DNA of 64,000 nt from Lachnospiraceae bacterium (GCA_017634455.1 JAGBNK010000021.1:39886-103885); one strand, 5' to 3'; positions 8,539 through 18,299 are shown, numbered from the stretch's first letter. A program made the numbers and translations. Notes: generated from the letters alone by a model not told the origin.

Positions 8539-8802
8539 CTAGTCTTCCTCTAACACTTCTATCTCCAAATAGTCGAAGTATATATCTTCCACAAATGCAT
8601 CTGTGCCAAATCGTGCCTTGGCACATTGTTTGAAATCTCTCACTGTAGAATCAAGCCATATAGGTCTGGCCACATCCATCTCATGACAAGCCTCCTCCAA
8701 AGCATTGAACACTTTATGAGTTCTGGTCTCGTTGCTATAGTCTTCAACTACATAATCAGCCACTAACCTATTGTCCTTCCACTGTTTAAACCATATTTTC
8801 AT
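8539..8802 (-). CDS. conserved small protein of unknown function
   Basis: 87 residues, MKIWFKQWKDNRLVADYVVE. It is acidic at the C-terminus and has a short central phrase ARPIWLDSTVRDFKQCAKARFG. Its ATG overlaps the stop of the upstream methyltransferase gene (ATGA), so the two are translationally coupled. It reads like the clostridial family of about 85-90 residues found beside housekeeping genes; no function is known to me. Confidence 0.75.
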   Translation of the reverse strand: MKIWFKQWKDNRLVADYVVEDYSNETRTHKVFNALEEACHEMDVARPIWLDSTVRDFKQCAKARFGTDAFVEDIYFDYLEIEVLEED

Positions 8803-9593
8803 ATTCTTCTCTGTCTATTAGCTTCATACATCAGCACTCCTGCTGCCATGGCAGCATTCAAAGACTCCAGCTTACCTCCCATTGGTATTTTAACATATTC
8901 ATCCGCTTTATCAGCAATTGCATCTGTGAGACCATTACCCTCATTTCCAATGAGAAATCCTGTGGCACCAGTGTAGTCGTAGCTATCATAATATTTCTCA
9001 CCAGCCAAATGAGCTGCATAGAATTTCACACCCTGTTGCTGCAATTCATCTATAGTCTCTGTAAGATTAGAAGATATGACAAATGGCATGCGATACAGAC
9101 TTCCCATAGTTGATCTGACAGTCTTTGGGTTAAATATATCAACTGTATCCGCAGACATTATTATGCCATTTACGCCTGCTCCCTCTGCTGTTCTAAAAAT
9201 TGTACCCAGATTTCCAGGATCTTGTACATTTTCCAAAACCATAAGAAGTGGCTTATCATCTGCCATTAAATCCGACAACTCATATGCAGGTTGTGTCACC
9301 ACTGCCAATATGCCCTGAGGTGTCTCCGTGTCAGACATGTGATTCATTACACTATCATTTACCACACGAAGTTTATCACCAAAGCGACGCTCAAAGTCCT
9401 GGACTGTTTCTCCTGACTTCTCAATATAAGATTGTGATATATATACTTCTCTAAGGAATCCCTCCGGTGTCTCGAGAACCATTCTCGGTCCCTCAACTAC
9501 GAATGCCTGCTGTTGGCGTCTAGCCTTGGCCTTGGCCAGCATAGTCTTCACATTTTTGATTCCCTGATTGGAAGTTGATGTTATTATATCCAT
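8799..9593 (-). CDS. TrmH/SpoU-family RNA 2'-O-methyltransferase
   Basis: 264 residues. An N-terminal substrate-binding domain (about 1-100, with RRQQQAFVVEGPRMVLE) is followed by the knotted SpoU methylase. All three SpoU motifs are visible: ENVQDPGNLGTIFRTAEG, IGNEGNGL and IPMGGKLESLNAAMAAGVLMYE. The family methylates a ribose in rRNA or tRNA using SAM; the target nucleotide cannot be read from the sequence. First gene of a three-gene minus-strand operon ending with the alarmone synthetase. Confidence 0.92.
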   Translation of the reverse strand: MDIITSTSNQGIKNVKTMLAKAKARRQQQAFVVEGPRMVLETPEGFLREVYISQSYIEKSGETVQDFERRFGDKLRVVNDSVMNHMSDTETPQGILAVVTQPAYELSDLMADDKPLLMVLENVQDPGNLGTIFRTAEGAGVNGIIMSADTVDIFNPKTVRSTMGSLYRMPFVISSNLTETIDELQQQGVKFYAAHLAGEKYYDSYDYTGATGFLIGNEGNGLTDAIADKADEYVKIPMGGKLESLNAAMAAGVLMYEANRQRRI

Positions 9594-9659
9594 GTTTCAT
9601 TGCTTCCTTTTATTTATATTATAAATATATCATCTCATTATGTACAACATTTTACAAAA

Positions 9660-9691
9660 CAAAAAAGGATGGCGCTATAAGGCACCATCCT
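9660..9691 (-). terminator. terminator of pfkA
   Basis: Minus strand: AGGATGGTGCC, loop TTATA, GCGCCATCCT, then six T. Confidence 0.92.
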
Positions 9692-9713
9692 ATCAAATCA
9701 ATGTCAAATGATA

Positions 9714-10691
9714 TTAGTTTGTACACATAGAAGCACATAACTCGTACTGATACTCATCAATACCCTTGGTCATTGCAAGAGCCTCATCAATATCAAAGTC
9801 TACGAACTCACCATGTCTGTAACCAACAACTCTGTTGGATGCACCATCAAGCAATAAGTCAACAGCCAAAGCACCCATTGTAGTAGCATAAACTCTATCC
9901 TTACATGTTGGGCTACCACCACGCTGCATATGTCCAAGAATTGTAGCACGAGTCTCAATTCCTGTAGCTGCCTCAATTCTCTTGGCCATAGATGTTGAAT
10001 GACCAATTCCTTCTGCATTTATAATAATATGATGCTGCTTACCCTTCTTCTTGCCTTCGATAATATGATTGATAAGCTTCTGCTCATCATAATCATACTT
10101 CTCAGGAAGTAATACGTCCTCAGCACCGTTGGCAATACCACACCACAAAGCTATATAACCAGCTCCACGTCCCATAACCTCAATGATTGAGCATCTCTCA
10201 TGAGAAGTAGATGTATCTCTAACCTTGTCGATAGCTTCCATAGCTGTGTTTACAGCAGTATCAAATCCGATTGTATATTCTGTACATGAAATATCCAAGT
10301 CAATTGTTCCCGGAAGACCGATTGTGTTGATTCCAAGTGCAGCCAACTTCTGAGCACCCTTGAAAGAACCATCTCCTCCAATTACAACCAATCCGTCAAT
10401 GCCATGCTTCTTGCAAATCTCTGCGCCCTTCTTCTGATACTCAGGCTCACAGAATTCCAAACATCTGGCGGTCTGTAAGATTGTTCCACCTCTCTGGATA
10501 ATTTCAGAAACTGAATATGCATCCATATCGATTATTTCTTCCTGTAATAATCCGGCATATCCACGCTTGATTCCTTTTACTTTCTTTCCTTTTGCAATCG
10601 CCTGACGAACAACTGCACGGATGGCTGCATTCATTCCCGGTGCATCACCACCGCTGGTCAACACTCCGATTGTATTGATTTCATTTGCCAT
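9714..10691 (-). CDS. pfkA: ATP-dependent 6-phosphofructokinase
   Basis: 325 residues, the usual bacterial length; AGGAGG precedes the ATG. Phosphorylates fructose 6-phosphate in glycolysis. Visible motifs are the ATP loop GVLTSGGDAPGMNAAIR, VVIGGDGSFKGAQKL, the catalytic region PGTIDLDISCTEYTIGFDTA and SHERCSIIEVMGRGAGYIAL. Most PfkA proteins have TIDND where this has TIDLD: the catalytic Asp is kept but the neighbouring Asn is Leu. I recall this as common in Lachnospiraceae. Single gene with its own terminator, downstream of dnaE. Confidence 0.95.
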   Translation of the reverse strand: MANEINTIGVLTSGGDAPGMNAAIRAVVRQAIAKGKKVKGIKRGYAGLLQEEIIDMDAYSVSEIIQRGGTILQTARCLEFCEPEYQKKGAEICKKHGIDGLVVIGGDGSFKGAQKLAALGINTIGLPGTIDLDISCTEYTIGFDTAVNTAMEAIDKVRDTSTSHERCSIIEVMGRGAGYIALWCGIANGAEDVLLPEKYDYDEQKLINHIIEGKKKGKQHHIIINAEGIGHSTSMAKRIEAATGIETRATILGHMQRGGSPTCKDRVYATTMGALAVDLLLDGASNRVVGYRHGEFVDFDIDEALAMTKGIDEYQYELCASMCTN

Positions 10692-10733
10692 CGATTTATC
10701 CTCCTATTTCTTCACATTCACTCGTTACATATT

Positions 10734-13700
10734 TTAATATCTTTTGTTGTCAAATTCAACATTCTTTTGTGTAACTTTTACATTTTCCTCGCCAAAATTC
10801 TCAGATAAGAGAGAAATCATCTCATCTGATGCCAAAATGTTCCAATTAGGAGGTAATCTCTTCACCAACTTATGGTCTTTTATGTAAATAATCACAGAAT
10901 CATTTCCCTCGCAATCCATAAGGAGATTTTCCAGTTCTTTCTCCCGAGAATTGTACTCATCTCTGGTCATAAACTGTATCCACACTTCCTTCTTCACTTC
11001 ATTGAAGCCATGAATTTCCTGACAGATAAGCTTGGCATTCTTGTCATCCTCAGCCTGAACCCTGCCACGGATGAACACCTTGTTATCATTTTCCATATAC
11101 TGTCTATACTTCTCATACTGCTTAGGGAAAATAATAACCTCCACAACACCGGCCAAATCCTCTAAATTAGCAAAAGCCATAACTGTGTTGTTCTTGGTAT
11201 ATTTAATATTTACATCTGTGAGCATTCCACCCAGAATAACCATCTGGTTGTCTCTTACAATTGTAGAATTGGTTTCCTCATCAAGCACAAAGTCTGCCGA
11301 AGTTGCATCAGTTGTATTTTTTATAACAGATAAATATTCTTCCAGAGGATGTCCGGAAATATATACTCCCAGCACATCCTTTTCAAACATTAGAAGCTGT
11401 TCTTTATCGAACTCCTCCACATTTGGAAGCTTGATTTCAAAATCACTCTTGGCATCTTCTCCTGCTATATCAAATAATGTAATCTGTCCCGCCATGGATT
11501 TCTTCTTCTCATTTGCCACATTATCCATAATGGATGCATATATCATAATCATTTGACGACGATTACCCTCAAGGGAATCAAGAGCTCCTGCCTTAATAAG
11601 ATTCTCCACTGCCCGCTTGTTGACTTCACGGCTGTTAACGCGGGTGCAGAAATCCTCAATGGTCTTGTATCGGCCTCTCTGGCTGCGCTCATTTAATATG
11701 AAATCAATAACCGGTTTTCCCAGACTCTTAATAGCATACATTCCATATCTGATCTTGCCATCAGACACTGCAAAGTTTCCCTGACCTTCATTGATATCCG
11801 GTGGTAACACTTCAATATTCATATTACGGCATACCATAATATATTCAGCAACCTTCACTGAATTATCCAAAACCGAAGTCATAAGAGCTGCCATAAATTC
11901 TACCGGATAATAATATTTCAGATAAGCTGTCTGGAAGGATACATATGCATAAGCTGCAGCGTGACTCTTGTTAAATGCATAACTGGCAAATGTAACCATA
12001 TTGTCAAAGATCTTGTTGGCCACTTCCTCACTGATACCATTGGCAACACAACCTTTGACGCCTTCTGTTTCATTTCCATATACGAAATTCTGTCTCTCAC
12101 GAAGCATCTCATCCTCGTGTTTCTTGGCCATGGCTCGGCGAACCAAGTCACTTCGCCCCATGGAATAGCCTGCCAAATCTCGCACGATCTGCATAACCTG
12201 TTCCTGATATACAATACAGCCATAGGTTGGAGCCAGTATATCCTCCAGCTGTGGGCACAGATAGGTTACATCATTCTTGTCACGCTTACCCTTGATATAG
12301 TCCGGAATGAAATCCATAGGACCCGGTCTGTATAGAGATATTCCAGCTATAACATCCTCCAGGCTCTCTGGCTTAAGCTCCTTCATGAAACTTGTCATTC
12401 CAGGACTTTCCAACTGGAACACACCCTCAGTCTTACCAGAAGAAATCATTTCCAGCACAGCCGGATCATCATAATCTATATTATCTATATCAATATCAAT
12501 TCCATGACCTTCCTTAATAAGTTTCAATGCATCATCTATAACGGTCAAGGTACGAAGTCCCAGGAAGTCCATTTTCAGAAGTCCCAGCTCCTCAATTGTA
12601 CCCTTCTCATATTGAGTTGTAATGGCACCATCACCACCACGGGATAATGGCACATACTCATCCATTGGTTTCTCAGAAATAACCACACCGGCGGCATGGA
12701 TTCCTGTATGTCTAGGAAGACCTTCCAATCTCATAGCCATATCAATGAGATTCTTCACCACTGGATCTTCATTGTACATCTTCTTCAAATCAGGACTCAT
12801 TACCAGAGCCTTTTCCAAAGTAATGCCCAAATCCGTAGGTACACTTTTGGCAATTGAATCCACATAATTATATGGCAAATCCAGCACACGACCTACATCA
12901 CGGATTACGCCTCTTGCCTTGAGAGTACCAAAGGTTACAATCTGTGTCACACAGTCTGCTCCATACTTCTCAACCACATAATCTATAACTTCGCTTCGTC
13001 GGTTGAAACAAAAGTCAATATCAATATCCGGCATGGATACACGCTCAGGATTTAAGAATCTCTCAAAAATCAGGTTGTATTTTATAGGATCAATATTGGT
13101 GATTCCAATGGTGTAACTTACAATAGAGCCAGCGGCACTTCCTCGCCCAGGACCTACAGGTATACCCTGAGTTCTGGCATAATTGATGAAGTCCCACACA
13201 ATGAGGAAATAATCTACATAACCCATCTGGCGAATTGTATTTAACTCATACTCCAGACGAGGCTTCAGTTCCTCTGCTCTATCACCATATCTCGCATCTA
13301 ATCCATCGAAGCACAGCTTATTGAGATATGACCAGGAATCATAGCCCTCTGGCACATCAAAATGAGGCAACTTGGTTACGCCAAATTCTATTTCCACATT
13401 ACATCTGTCCGCAATAGCCTGTGTATTTTCCAGAGCCTCTGGAGTTGCCGCAAATAGCTTACGCATCTCCTCCTCTGACTTCACATAGTACTGTCCGCCT
13501 TCATAGCGCATTCTATCCTCATCTGATAATTTCTTACCAGTCTGAATACATAATAAAATATCATGAGGCTCCACATCAGTATCATATGTATAATGGCAGT
13601 CATTGGTACATATAAGAGGAATTCCAGTCTCCTTACTCATTCGAATAAGCTGCTGATTAACAAAGGCCTGTTCCTCTATACCATGATCCTGTAATTCCAG

Positions 13701-14216
13701 ATAATAATTACCTTCTCCAAAAATCCGAAGGAATTCCAACGCCTTGGCCTTGGCATCCTCATACAGTCCTCTGGTTATAAGTCTGGGAATCTCACCCGCC
13801 AGACAAGCGCTGGAACATATAATGCCTTCGCTAAATTGTTCCAATATCTCCATGTCCACACGAGGTTTATAATAATATCCATCTACAAAACCAGCTGATA
13901 CAATCTTAATAAGATTCTGATATCCAGTATTATTTTCTGCCAGCAAAATCAAATGGTAATATCTGTCATCTCCATGAGATATCTCTCTGTCAAATCTCGA
14001 ACCAGGTGCAACATAAACTTCACATCCAATAATAGGCTTTATGCCCTGTTTGCGACATTCCTTGTAAAATTCAATACAGCCATACATTACTCCATGATCT
14101 GTTATGGCTGCAGCATTCATTCCCAACTGTTTCACTCGAGATACATATTCACTTATTTTGTTGGAGCCATCCAGCAGAGAATACTCTGTATGGCTATGCA
14201 AATGTACAAATGACAT
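10734..14216 (-). CDS. dnaE: DNA polymerase III subunit alpha
   Basis: 1160 residues; start set by AGGAG eight bases before the ATG. The N-terminal PHP domain is intact (FVHLHSHTEYSLLDG, AITDHGVMYG). The polymerase palm has PGRGSAAGS and PDIDIDFCFNRR, the latter with catalytic aspartates. The finger region, a helix-hairpin-helix and a C-terminal OB fold (VVEVIIFPKQYEKYRQYM) follow. Full-length DnaE type; Firmicutes usually also carry PolC, which is not in this window. The upstream region has GAACATATGCTC (about 14272-14283), one base off the Gram-positive LexA core GAAC-N4-GTTC, which is only suggestive. Confidence 0.96.
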   Translation of the reverse strand: MSFVHLHSHTEYSLLDGSNKISEYVSRVKQLGMNAAAITDHGVMYGCIEFYKECRKQGIKPIIGCEVYVAPGSRFDREISHGDDRYYHLILLAENNTGYQNLIKIVSAGFVDGYYYKPRVDMEILEQFSEGIICSSACLAGEIPRLITRGLYEDAKAKALEFLRIFGEGNYYLELQDHGIEEQAFVNQQLIRMSKETGIPLICTNDCHYTYDTDVEPHDILLCIQTGKKLSDEDRMRYEGGQYYVKSEEEMRKLFAATPEALENTQAIADRCNVEIEFGVTKLPHFDVPEGYDSWSYLNKLCFDGLDARYGDRAEELKPRLEYELNTIRQMGYVDYFLIVWDFINYARTQGIPVGPGRGSAAGSIVSYTIGITNIDPIKYNLIFERFLNPERVSMPDIDIDFCFNRRSEVIDYVVEKYGADCVTQIVTFGTLKARGVIRDVGRVLDLPYNYVDSIAKSVPTDLGITLEKALVMSPDLKKMYNEDPVVKNLIDMAMRLEGLPRHTGIHAAGVVISEKPMDEYVPLSRGGDGAITTQYEKGTIEELGLLKMDFLGLRTLTVIDDALKLIKEGHGIDIDIDNIDYDDPAVLEMISSGKTEGVFQLESPGMTSFMKELKPESLEDVIAGISLYRPGPMDFIPDYIKGKRDKNDVTYLCPQLEDILAPTYGCIVYQEQVMQIVRDLAGYSMGRSDLVRRAMAKKHEDEMLRERQNFVYGNETEGVKGCVANGISEEVANKIFDNMVTFASYAFNKSHAAAYAYVSFQTAYLKYYYPVEFMAALMTSVLDNSVKVAEYIMVCRNMNIEVLPPDINEGQGNFAVSDGKIRYGMYAIKSLGKPVIDFILNERSQRGRYKTIEDFCTRVNSREVNKRAVENLIKAGALDSLEGNRRQMIMIYASIMDNVANEKKKSMAGQITLFDIAGEDAKSDFEIKLPNVEEFDKEQLLMFEKDVLGVYISGHPLEEYLSVIKNTTDATSADFVLDEETNSTIVRDNQMVILGGMLTDVNIKYTKNNTVMAFANLEDLAGVVEVIIFPKQYEKYRQYMENDNKVFIRGRVQAEDDKNAKLICQEIHGFNEVKKEVWIQFMTRDEYNSREKELENLLMDCEGNDSVIIYIKDHKLVKRLPPNWNILASDEMISLLSENFGEENVKVTQKNVEFDNKRY

Positions 14217-14354
14217 ATTCCAATCTCCTGTTTATTTATAATCTATATATTGCGATTAATAATCTCATTAGAACATATGCTCCTGTATACACAGGACACA
14301 CTTGATAGTATATCAGAAATAGGTTCATTTCTTAACTGAATATGTATTTTGAAT

Positions 14355-17024
14355 CTACAATTTCAATCTATCAAGTTCCGCAAAAAAGTCTCTGGCAGAA
14401 ACTCTTCTGGCACCATCTCCCATAATAATCTTCTGAACCAGACCATCTGATGATATAACTGTTACATCAGCATTGTCTGCATTTACCATCTCATGGGTTG
14501 TCCGCTCAATATAGGCATCTGCCGTCTGATTTTCCTTTGTAAATACTATGTATATATTATTATGCTTCATATCACGGGGAGCAGTATTTGGCACATTGTA
14601 TGCATCAAAAACCACAATGAGTTCACATCCCATAAATCCCTGATAATTACATAATGCATCAATCAAAGCTCCTCGGGCAGCATCCAGATTTTCCTCAGCC
14701 AACTCATGCCATAATGGATGAGCATGTATTACATTATATCCATCCACCAGCACATACTTCTTTCTCTTTCTGGCAGCCTCATTTTCCTTTCGCTTTGCAG
14801 CCCCAGGATGATTTAATTCATACTCTTCTCTCGCAGCCGCCACATTGGCAGCCTTTTGTTCAGCAGAAGTTATAGTCTTGGCTCTATTATAGTTCTGAAA
14901 TTTCACCTCTCCATAAGTTCTGGTGAATATCTCTTCCAAGTCAGGTTCCAATCCGCCATAGCCGGTATAATCAGAATCTGCTTTTTTTGACTTCGACCTG
15001 TTAATCTGAGACTTATCAACTAAGCCTCCGGTCACTAACTCCTCTTCTCCAACATAGTCCAGCTCACCTTCTATAGCATATCTCTCCTGACCGCCGTGTA
15101 CATATATGGACTCATAAGGATGCCTCATATCTGTATGGTAATCATATCCAATCTGTTCAATAATCTCCTGAGAATTATGACATGGAAAATATCCTTCCAT
15201 CTCCAATATTAATTGTCCCATTCCTCCCGTATATGATGCAACCTCAGCAGCATAATCAATGATTGTAGCAACAGGCACTCTACCTGTCAGTACACACACG
15301 TCATCCCTAATCTCAGGAGTCATGATTTCTCCATGCATACGCTCCAAATCCGTCATGGCTCTACCCACATTATTTACTGGTAATTCAAGTGTCACTTTAT
15401 AATATGGCTCAAGAAGCTGACTCTCCACTCGAAGAAGACCATTTCTTATGGCAATGTCTGTAGCCTTTCTAAAATCTCCACCCTCTGTATGCTTGGTATG
15501 AGACTTTCCCCTCACCAAAGTGATATCCATATCCGTAAGGGCAGAACCGGTCAATATCCCCGGATGATTTCTTCTGGACAAATAATTAAGAACCTGATGC
15601 TGATAATTCTTGCCAAGCACATCCACCGGGCAATCCGTATGCACCACAATACCACTTCCCGGTGGCAATGGCTTCATTTCAAGCACCACATCTGCGAAAT
15701 GCTTCAAGGGTTCAAAATGCCCATGACCTGTAACCTCCTGTAAAATGGTTTCCTTGTACATAATATTGCCGGTTCCAAAATCAATATTCCTGCCAAAGCG
15801 TTCCTGCATCTTGGCCTGAATAATCTCCAGCTGAATCTTGCCCATCAATCGGATATTTATCACGTCTGCTCCATCAATATATTCCAACTCCAGAGCCAGA
15901 TCCTCATCATTTAACTCTTTCAATTCACTGTATACTTCGTGAATATTATCATTCTTGTCCACCAACACACGATACTTCAATACAGGTTGAACCAGGGATT
16001 CCTCGCCCTCTGGCAGATTTCCAAAGCCCATTGACGGTCTGGAATTATCTACTCCAGTTAGGGCTACAATATCCCCGGCGCCAGCTTCATTTACCAGCTC
16101 ATATTTGTCACCATTATATCGTCGAATCTCATTAACCTTTCTGGCATCGCTTGGATAGGAATCAAAGGGCTGAATCATATCCTTGGCCTTTAATGTGCCT
16201 CCGGTTATTCTAATCCAAGTCTGACGCACATTATTATTATCCCTTGTAATCTTGAAACATCTGGCTCCAAAGTCGTCATCTGATGTTCCAACATTTTCCA
16301 GAGACAAATCCATAGACAAGGCCTGTTCATAAAAAGCCAGAAGCTCATCCACTCCCTGTTCCTTCAAGGCAGAGCCAAAAAAAACAGGATAAATTTTTCT
16401 ATCATTGACAGCCTGTACTATAGATTTATGGCTTATATCTCCTGTATCCAGGAATTCCTCCATGAGATTCTCCGAGGACATGGAAATCTCCTCCAGAAGT
16501 TCATCAGACATAACCCAGTTACTATCATCTGTACCATCTAAATCCGTAACTACTCCGGTGAAGTCCATACACTCCTCCGACAGAGTCTCTCTAATATTTG
16601 CCATCAGTTCTTCTTTAGACTTTGGAGAGATATCCATCTTGTTTACAAATAGAATTGTAGGAATATTATATCTATCCATCAATTTCCATAAAGTTCTGGT
16701 ATGACTCTGAACTCCGTTAATACCATTTATCACAAGAAAGGCATAGTCCAGCACACTTAGGCATCTCTCCATCTCGGCGGAGAAATCCACATGCCCCGGT
16801 GTATCAATAAATATAACCTCGTTATCACCCATTGGGATTCTGGCAATCTTGGAATAGATTGTAATGCCACGCTGACGCTCTATGTCATCTGTATCCATAA
16901 AGGAATCCTTGTCATCCACCCTTCCCATTTTACGAATTACATTTTTCTTATATAGAATTGTCTCTGAAAGGGTTGTCTTGCCTGCATCCACATGGGCCAC
17001 AATCCCCAAAGTAATCTTATTCAT
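14355..17024 (-). CDS. TetM-like ribosomal-protection GTPase fused to a NYN (YacP-like) domain
   Basis: 889 residues from MNKITLGIVAHVDAGKTTL, which follows AGGAGA; a longer start at 17069 would cross a terminator. Residues 1 to about 650 are an EF-G/TetM-type translational GTPase: P-loop AHVDAGKTT, switch ERQRGITI, DTPGHVDF, NKMD, then domains II-V. From about residue 720 a second domain begins, KKYVLVDGYNVIHAHPLW ... IVVFDAYNV ... TADAYIERTTHE, which is the NYN ribonuclease fold of YacP/Rae1. Rae1 cleaves mRNA in the ribosomal A site, so the fusion suggests ribosome rescue or A-site surveillance. It need not confer tetracycline resistance. The SD lies directly behind a terminator. Confidence 0.88.
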   Translation of the reverse strand: MNKITLGIVAHVDAGKTTLSETILYKKNVIRKMGRVDDKDSFMDTDDIERQRGITIYSKIARIPMGDNEVIFIDTPGHVDFSAEMERCLSVLDYAFLVINGINGVQSHTRTLWKLMDRYNIPTILFVNKMDISPKSKEELMANIRETLSEECMDFTGVVTDLDGTDDSNWVMSDELLEEISMSSENLMEEFLDTGDISHKSIVQAVNDRKIYPVFFGSALKEQGVDELLAFYEQALSMDLSLENVGTSDDDFGARCFKITRDNNNVRQTWIRITGGTLKAKDMIQPFDSYPSDARKVNEIRRYNGDKYELVNEAGAGDIVALTGVDNSRPSMGFGNLPEGEESLVQPVLKYRVLVDKNDNIHEVYSELKELNDEDLALELEYIDGADVINIRLMGKIQLEIIQAKMQERFGRNIDFGTGNIMYKETILQEVTGHGHFEPLKHFADVVLEMKPLPPGSGIVVHTDCPVDVLGKNYQHQVLNYLSRRNHPGILTGSALTDMDITLVRGKSHTKHTEGGDFRKATDIAIRNGLLRVESQLLEPYYKVTLELPVNNVGRAMTDLERMHGEIMTPEIRDDVCVLTGRVPVATIIDYAAEVASYTGGMGQLILEMEGYFPCHNSQEIIEQIGYDYHTDMRHPYESIYVHGGQERYAIEGELDYVGEEELVTGGLVDKSQINRSKSKKADSDYTGYGGLEPDLEEIFTRTYGEVKFQNYNRAKTITSAEQKAANVAAAREEYELNHPGAAKRKENEAARKRKKYVLVDGYNVIHAHPLWHELAEENLDAARGALIDALCNYQGFMGCELIVVFDAYNVPNTAPRDMKHNNIYIVFTKENQTADAYIERTTHEMVNADNADVTVISSDGLVQKIIMGDGARRVSARDFFAELDRLKL

Positions 17025-17036
17025 AATTATTCTCCT

Positions 17037-17075
17037 AAAAAACGGACTATGCACTAAATTATAGCACATAGTCCG
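17037..17075 (-). terminator. terminator whose loop contains an extended -10
   Basis: Minus strand: CGGACTATG, 15-base loop, CATAGTCCG, then six T. It ends the EF-hand gene upstream. The loop holds TGCTATAAT, an extended -10 element, with no good -35. Transcripts started there would lack the first stem arm and so could not form the terminator. Confidence 0.75.
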
Positions 17076-17094
17076 CCTTCAAAAATATGAAATT

Positions 17095-18147
17095 CTACAT
17101 GGCCAAATCCACATGCTGAACCGTTCCGGGACGGCCGTCTTCCATAAGATACATTCCGCTCCTTCTTACCGCAGCCCCCACTTTGCCATTCTCATGTCTT
17201 AACACATAATCTGTGGGCACATTTTCCAGACAGATAGCTCCTACACCCTTGTCCTTCAACTTGTAACATGTATCCTGACCATCAGCTCCCGGAGTCCAGA
17301 TAAGCAGCTTGTCAAATATTTCATCTGCCTCATCTATCCATCCATTGCCATCCATATCGTACTGTGACAAATCGGCAAAGCCATTGCCTGAAGCAGTTCC
17401 AAACAGTTCTGAGCCATCATTAATACGCCCATCTGCATTTCGATCCAGGGCCAGAAAACCACTTCCCAAACCCAGACGGCTTAGTTCTTCCACCTTGCCA
17501 TCAGCATCTAAATCGAAGAAGAATGTCTGATTTTCCACATCCACCACATCACTATCAATATTTATCACCAATGGATCTACATATTTTGGTGAAATATTAA
17601 AATTATGCTCCGTGGCTTTCATGTAGAATTTCTCACTCATTCCCACATTTACATCAAAATCAATCTGTCTCCCATCTGCAGTCATTACAGTTCCGGTTGT
17701 GTTGAAATTATAGCTCTTCTCCTCCCGGTACTCGTATGTGGAAATATTTTCCGTAATGTCCCATCCAATCTGTCCACCCATGTTACCATCGAAAAATGTT
17801 ATACCCATATCCGACAACTTCTGTTCAAACTGAGTATTCCTCGCACGGTTCACTCCATAGAGAAATATTCTCAACAGATAATTCAAGGTCTCAAACTGTA
17901 TCTTGGTGGGCACATTTTCACCGGCCTGTAACTCCCGGGTCACATTCCCTACCTGTGTCAGATTTCCCTGGTCATCATAATTATTGATGCCAGCATCCAT
18001 GTAGGACAACACATCCTTGAAGGACAATGCCCCTTTATTTTGCGGCATGTTAATCAACCCTACGCCTGCTGATTCTGTCGCAAAACGTTCCGACATCTTC
18101 ATACTAGACTTAGAGGACATGCTCATGTTTTGGGATGAAATAATCAT
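17095..18147 (-). CDS. EF-hand-type calcium-binding protein of unknown function
   Basis: 350 residues from MIISSQNMSMSSKSS, set by AAAAGGAGG. The first 40 residues are Ser/Met-rich and disordered. The C-terminal third has three DxDxDG-type calcium loops: FDLDADGKVEE, LDRNADGRINDGSELFG and YDMDGNGWIDEADEIFD. The stretch SELFG followed by GNGFADL is typical of bacterial VCBS/EF-hand surface or secreted proteins. There is no classical signal peptide. It lies between two terminators, so it is a single-gene unit, and its ribosome binding site sits inside a predicted hairpin. Confidence 0.8.
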   Translation of the reverse strand: MIISSQNMSMSSKSSMKMSERFATESAGVGLINMPQNKGALSFKDVLSYMDAGINNYDDQGNLTQVGNVTRELQAGENVPTKIQFETLNYLLRIFLYGVNRARNTQFEQKLSDMGITFFDGNMGGQIGWDITENISTYEYREEKSYNFNTTGTVMTADGRQIDFDVNVGMSEKFYMKATEHNFNISPKYVDPLVINIDSDVVDVENQTFFFDLDADGKVEELSRLGLGSGFLALDRNADGRINDGSELFGTASGNGFADLSQYDMDGNGWIDEADEIFDKLLIWTPGADGQDTCYKLKDKGVGAICLENVPTDYVLRHENGKVGAAVRRSGMYLMEDGRPGTVQHVDLAM

Positions 18148-18157
18148 CCGAACACCT

Positions 18158-18195
18158 CCTTTTACAATTGTATTGAACTGAGATTGTAAAAAAGG
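18158..18195 (-). promoter_or_regulatory. hairpin that can mask the ribosome binding site of the EF-hand gene
   Basis: On the minus strand CCTTTTTTACAAT (18195-18183) can pair with ATTGTAAAAGG (18168-18158). The GG at the end of the second arm is part of the AAAAGGAGG ribosome binding site of the start at 18147. The transcript would need an opening factor or ribosome activity for efficient initiation. Inference from pairing only. Confidence 0.45.
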
Positions 18196-18215
18196 TGCGC
18201 GCATTGATAAAATAC

Positions 18216-18252
18216 AAAAAGCAACCTTTGAAAATCCCTTTTCAAAAGTTGC
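18216..18252 (-). terminator. terminator of the CAAX protease gene
   Basis: Minus strand: GCAACTTTTGAAAA, short loop, TTTTCAAAGGTTGC, then TTTTTG. Confidence 0.85.
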
Positions 18253-18299
18253 CTTCCTTGAACGTATATATCTAATATTTAATTACAATCCCGTACAAA

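Noticed and set aside
14268..14296. LexA box and a small palindrome (CCTGT-ATAC-ACAGG) upstream of dnaE
   Set aside because: The LexA-like site has one core mismatch (GCTC for GTTC) and no SOS gene is adjacent; too weak to call.
14355..17024. Acquired tetracycline resistance gene
   Set aside because: Length, C-terminal NYN domain and housekeeping context argue for a chromosomal factor, and no mobile element is next to it.
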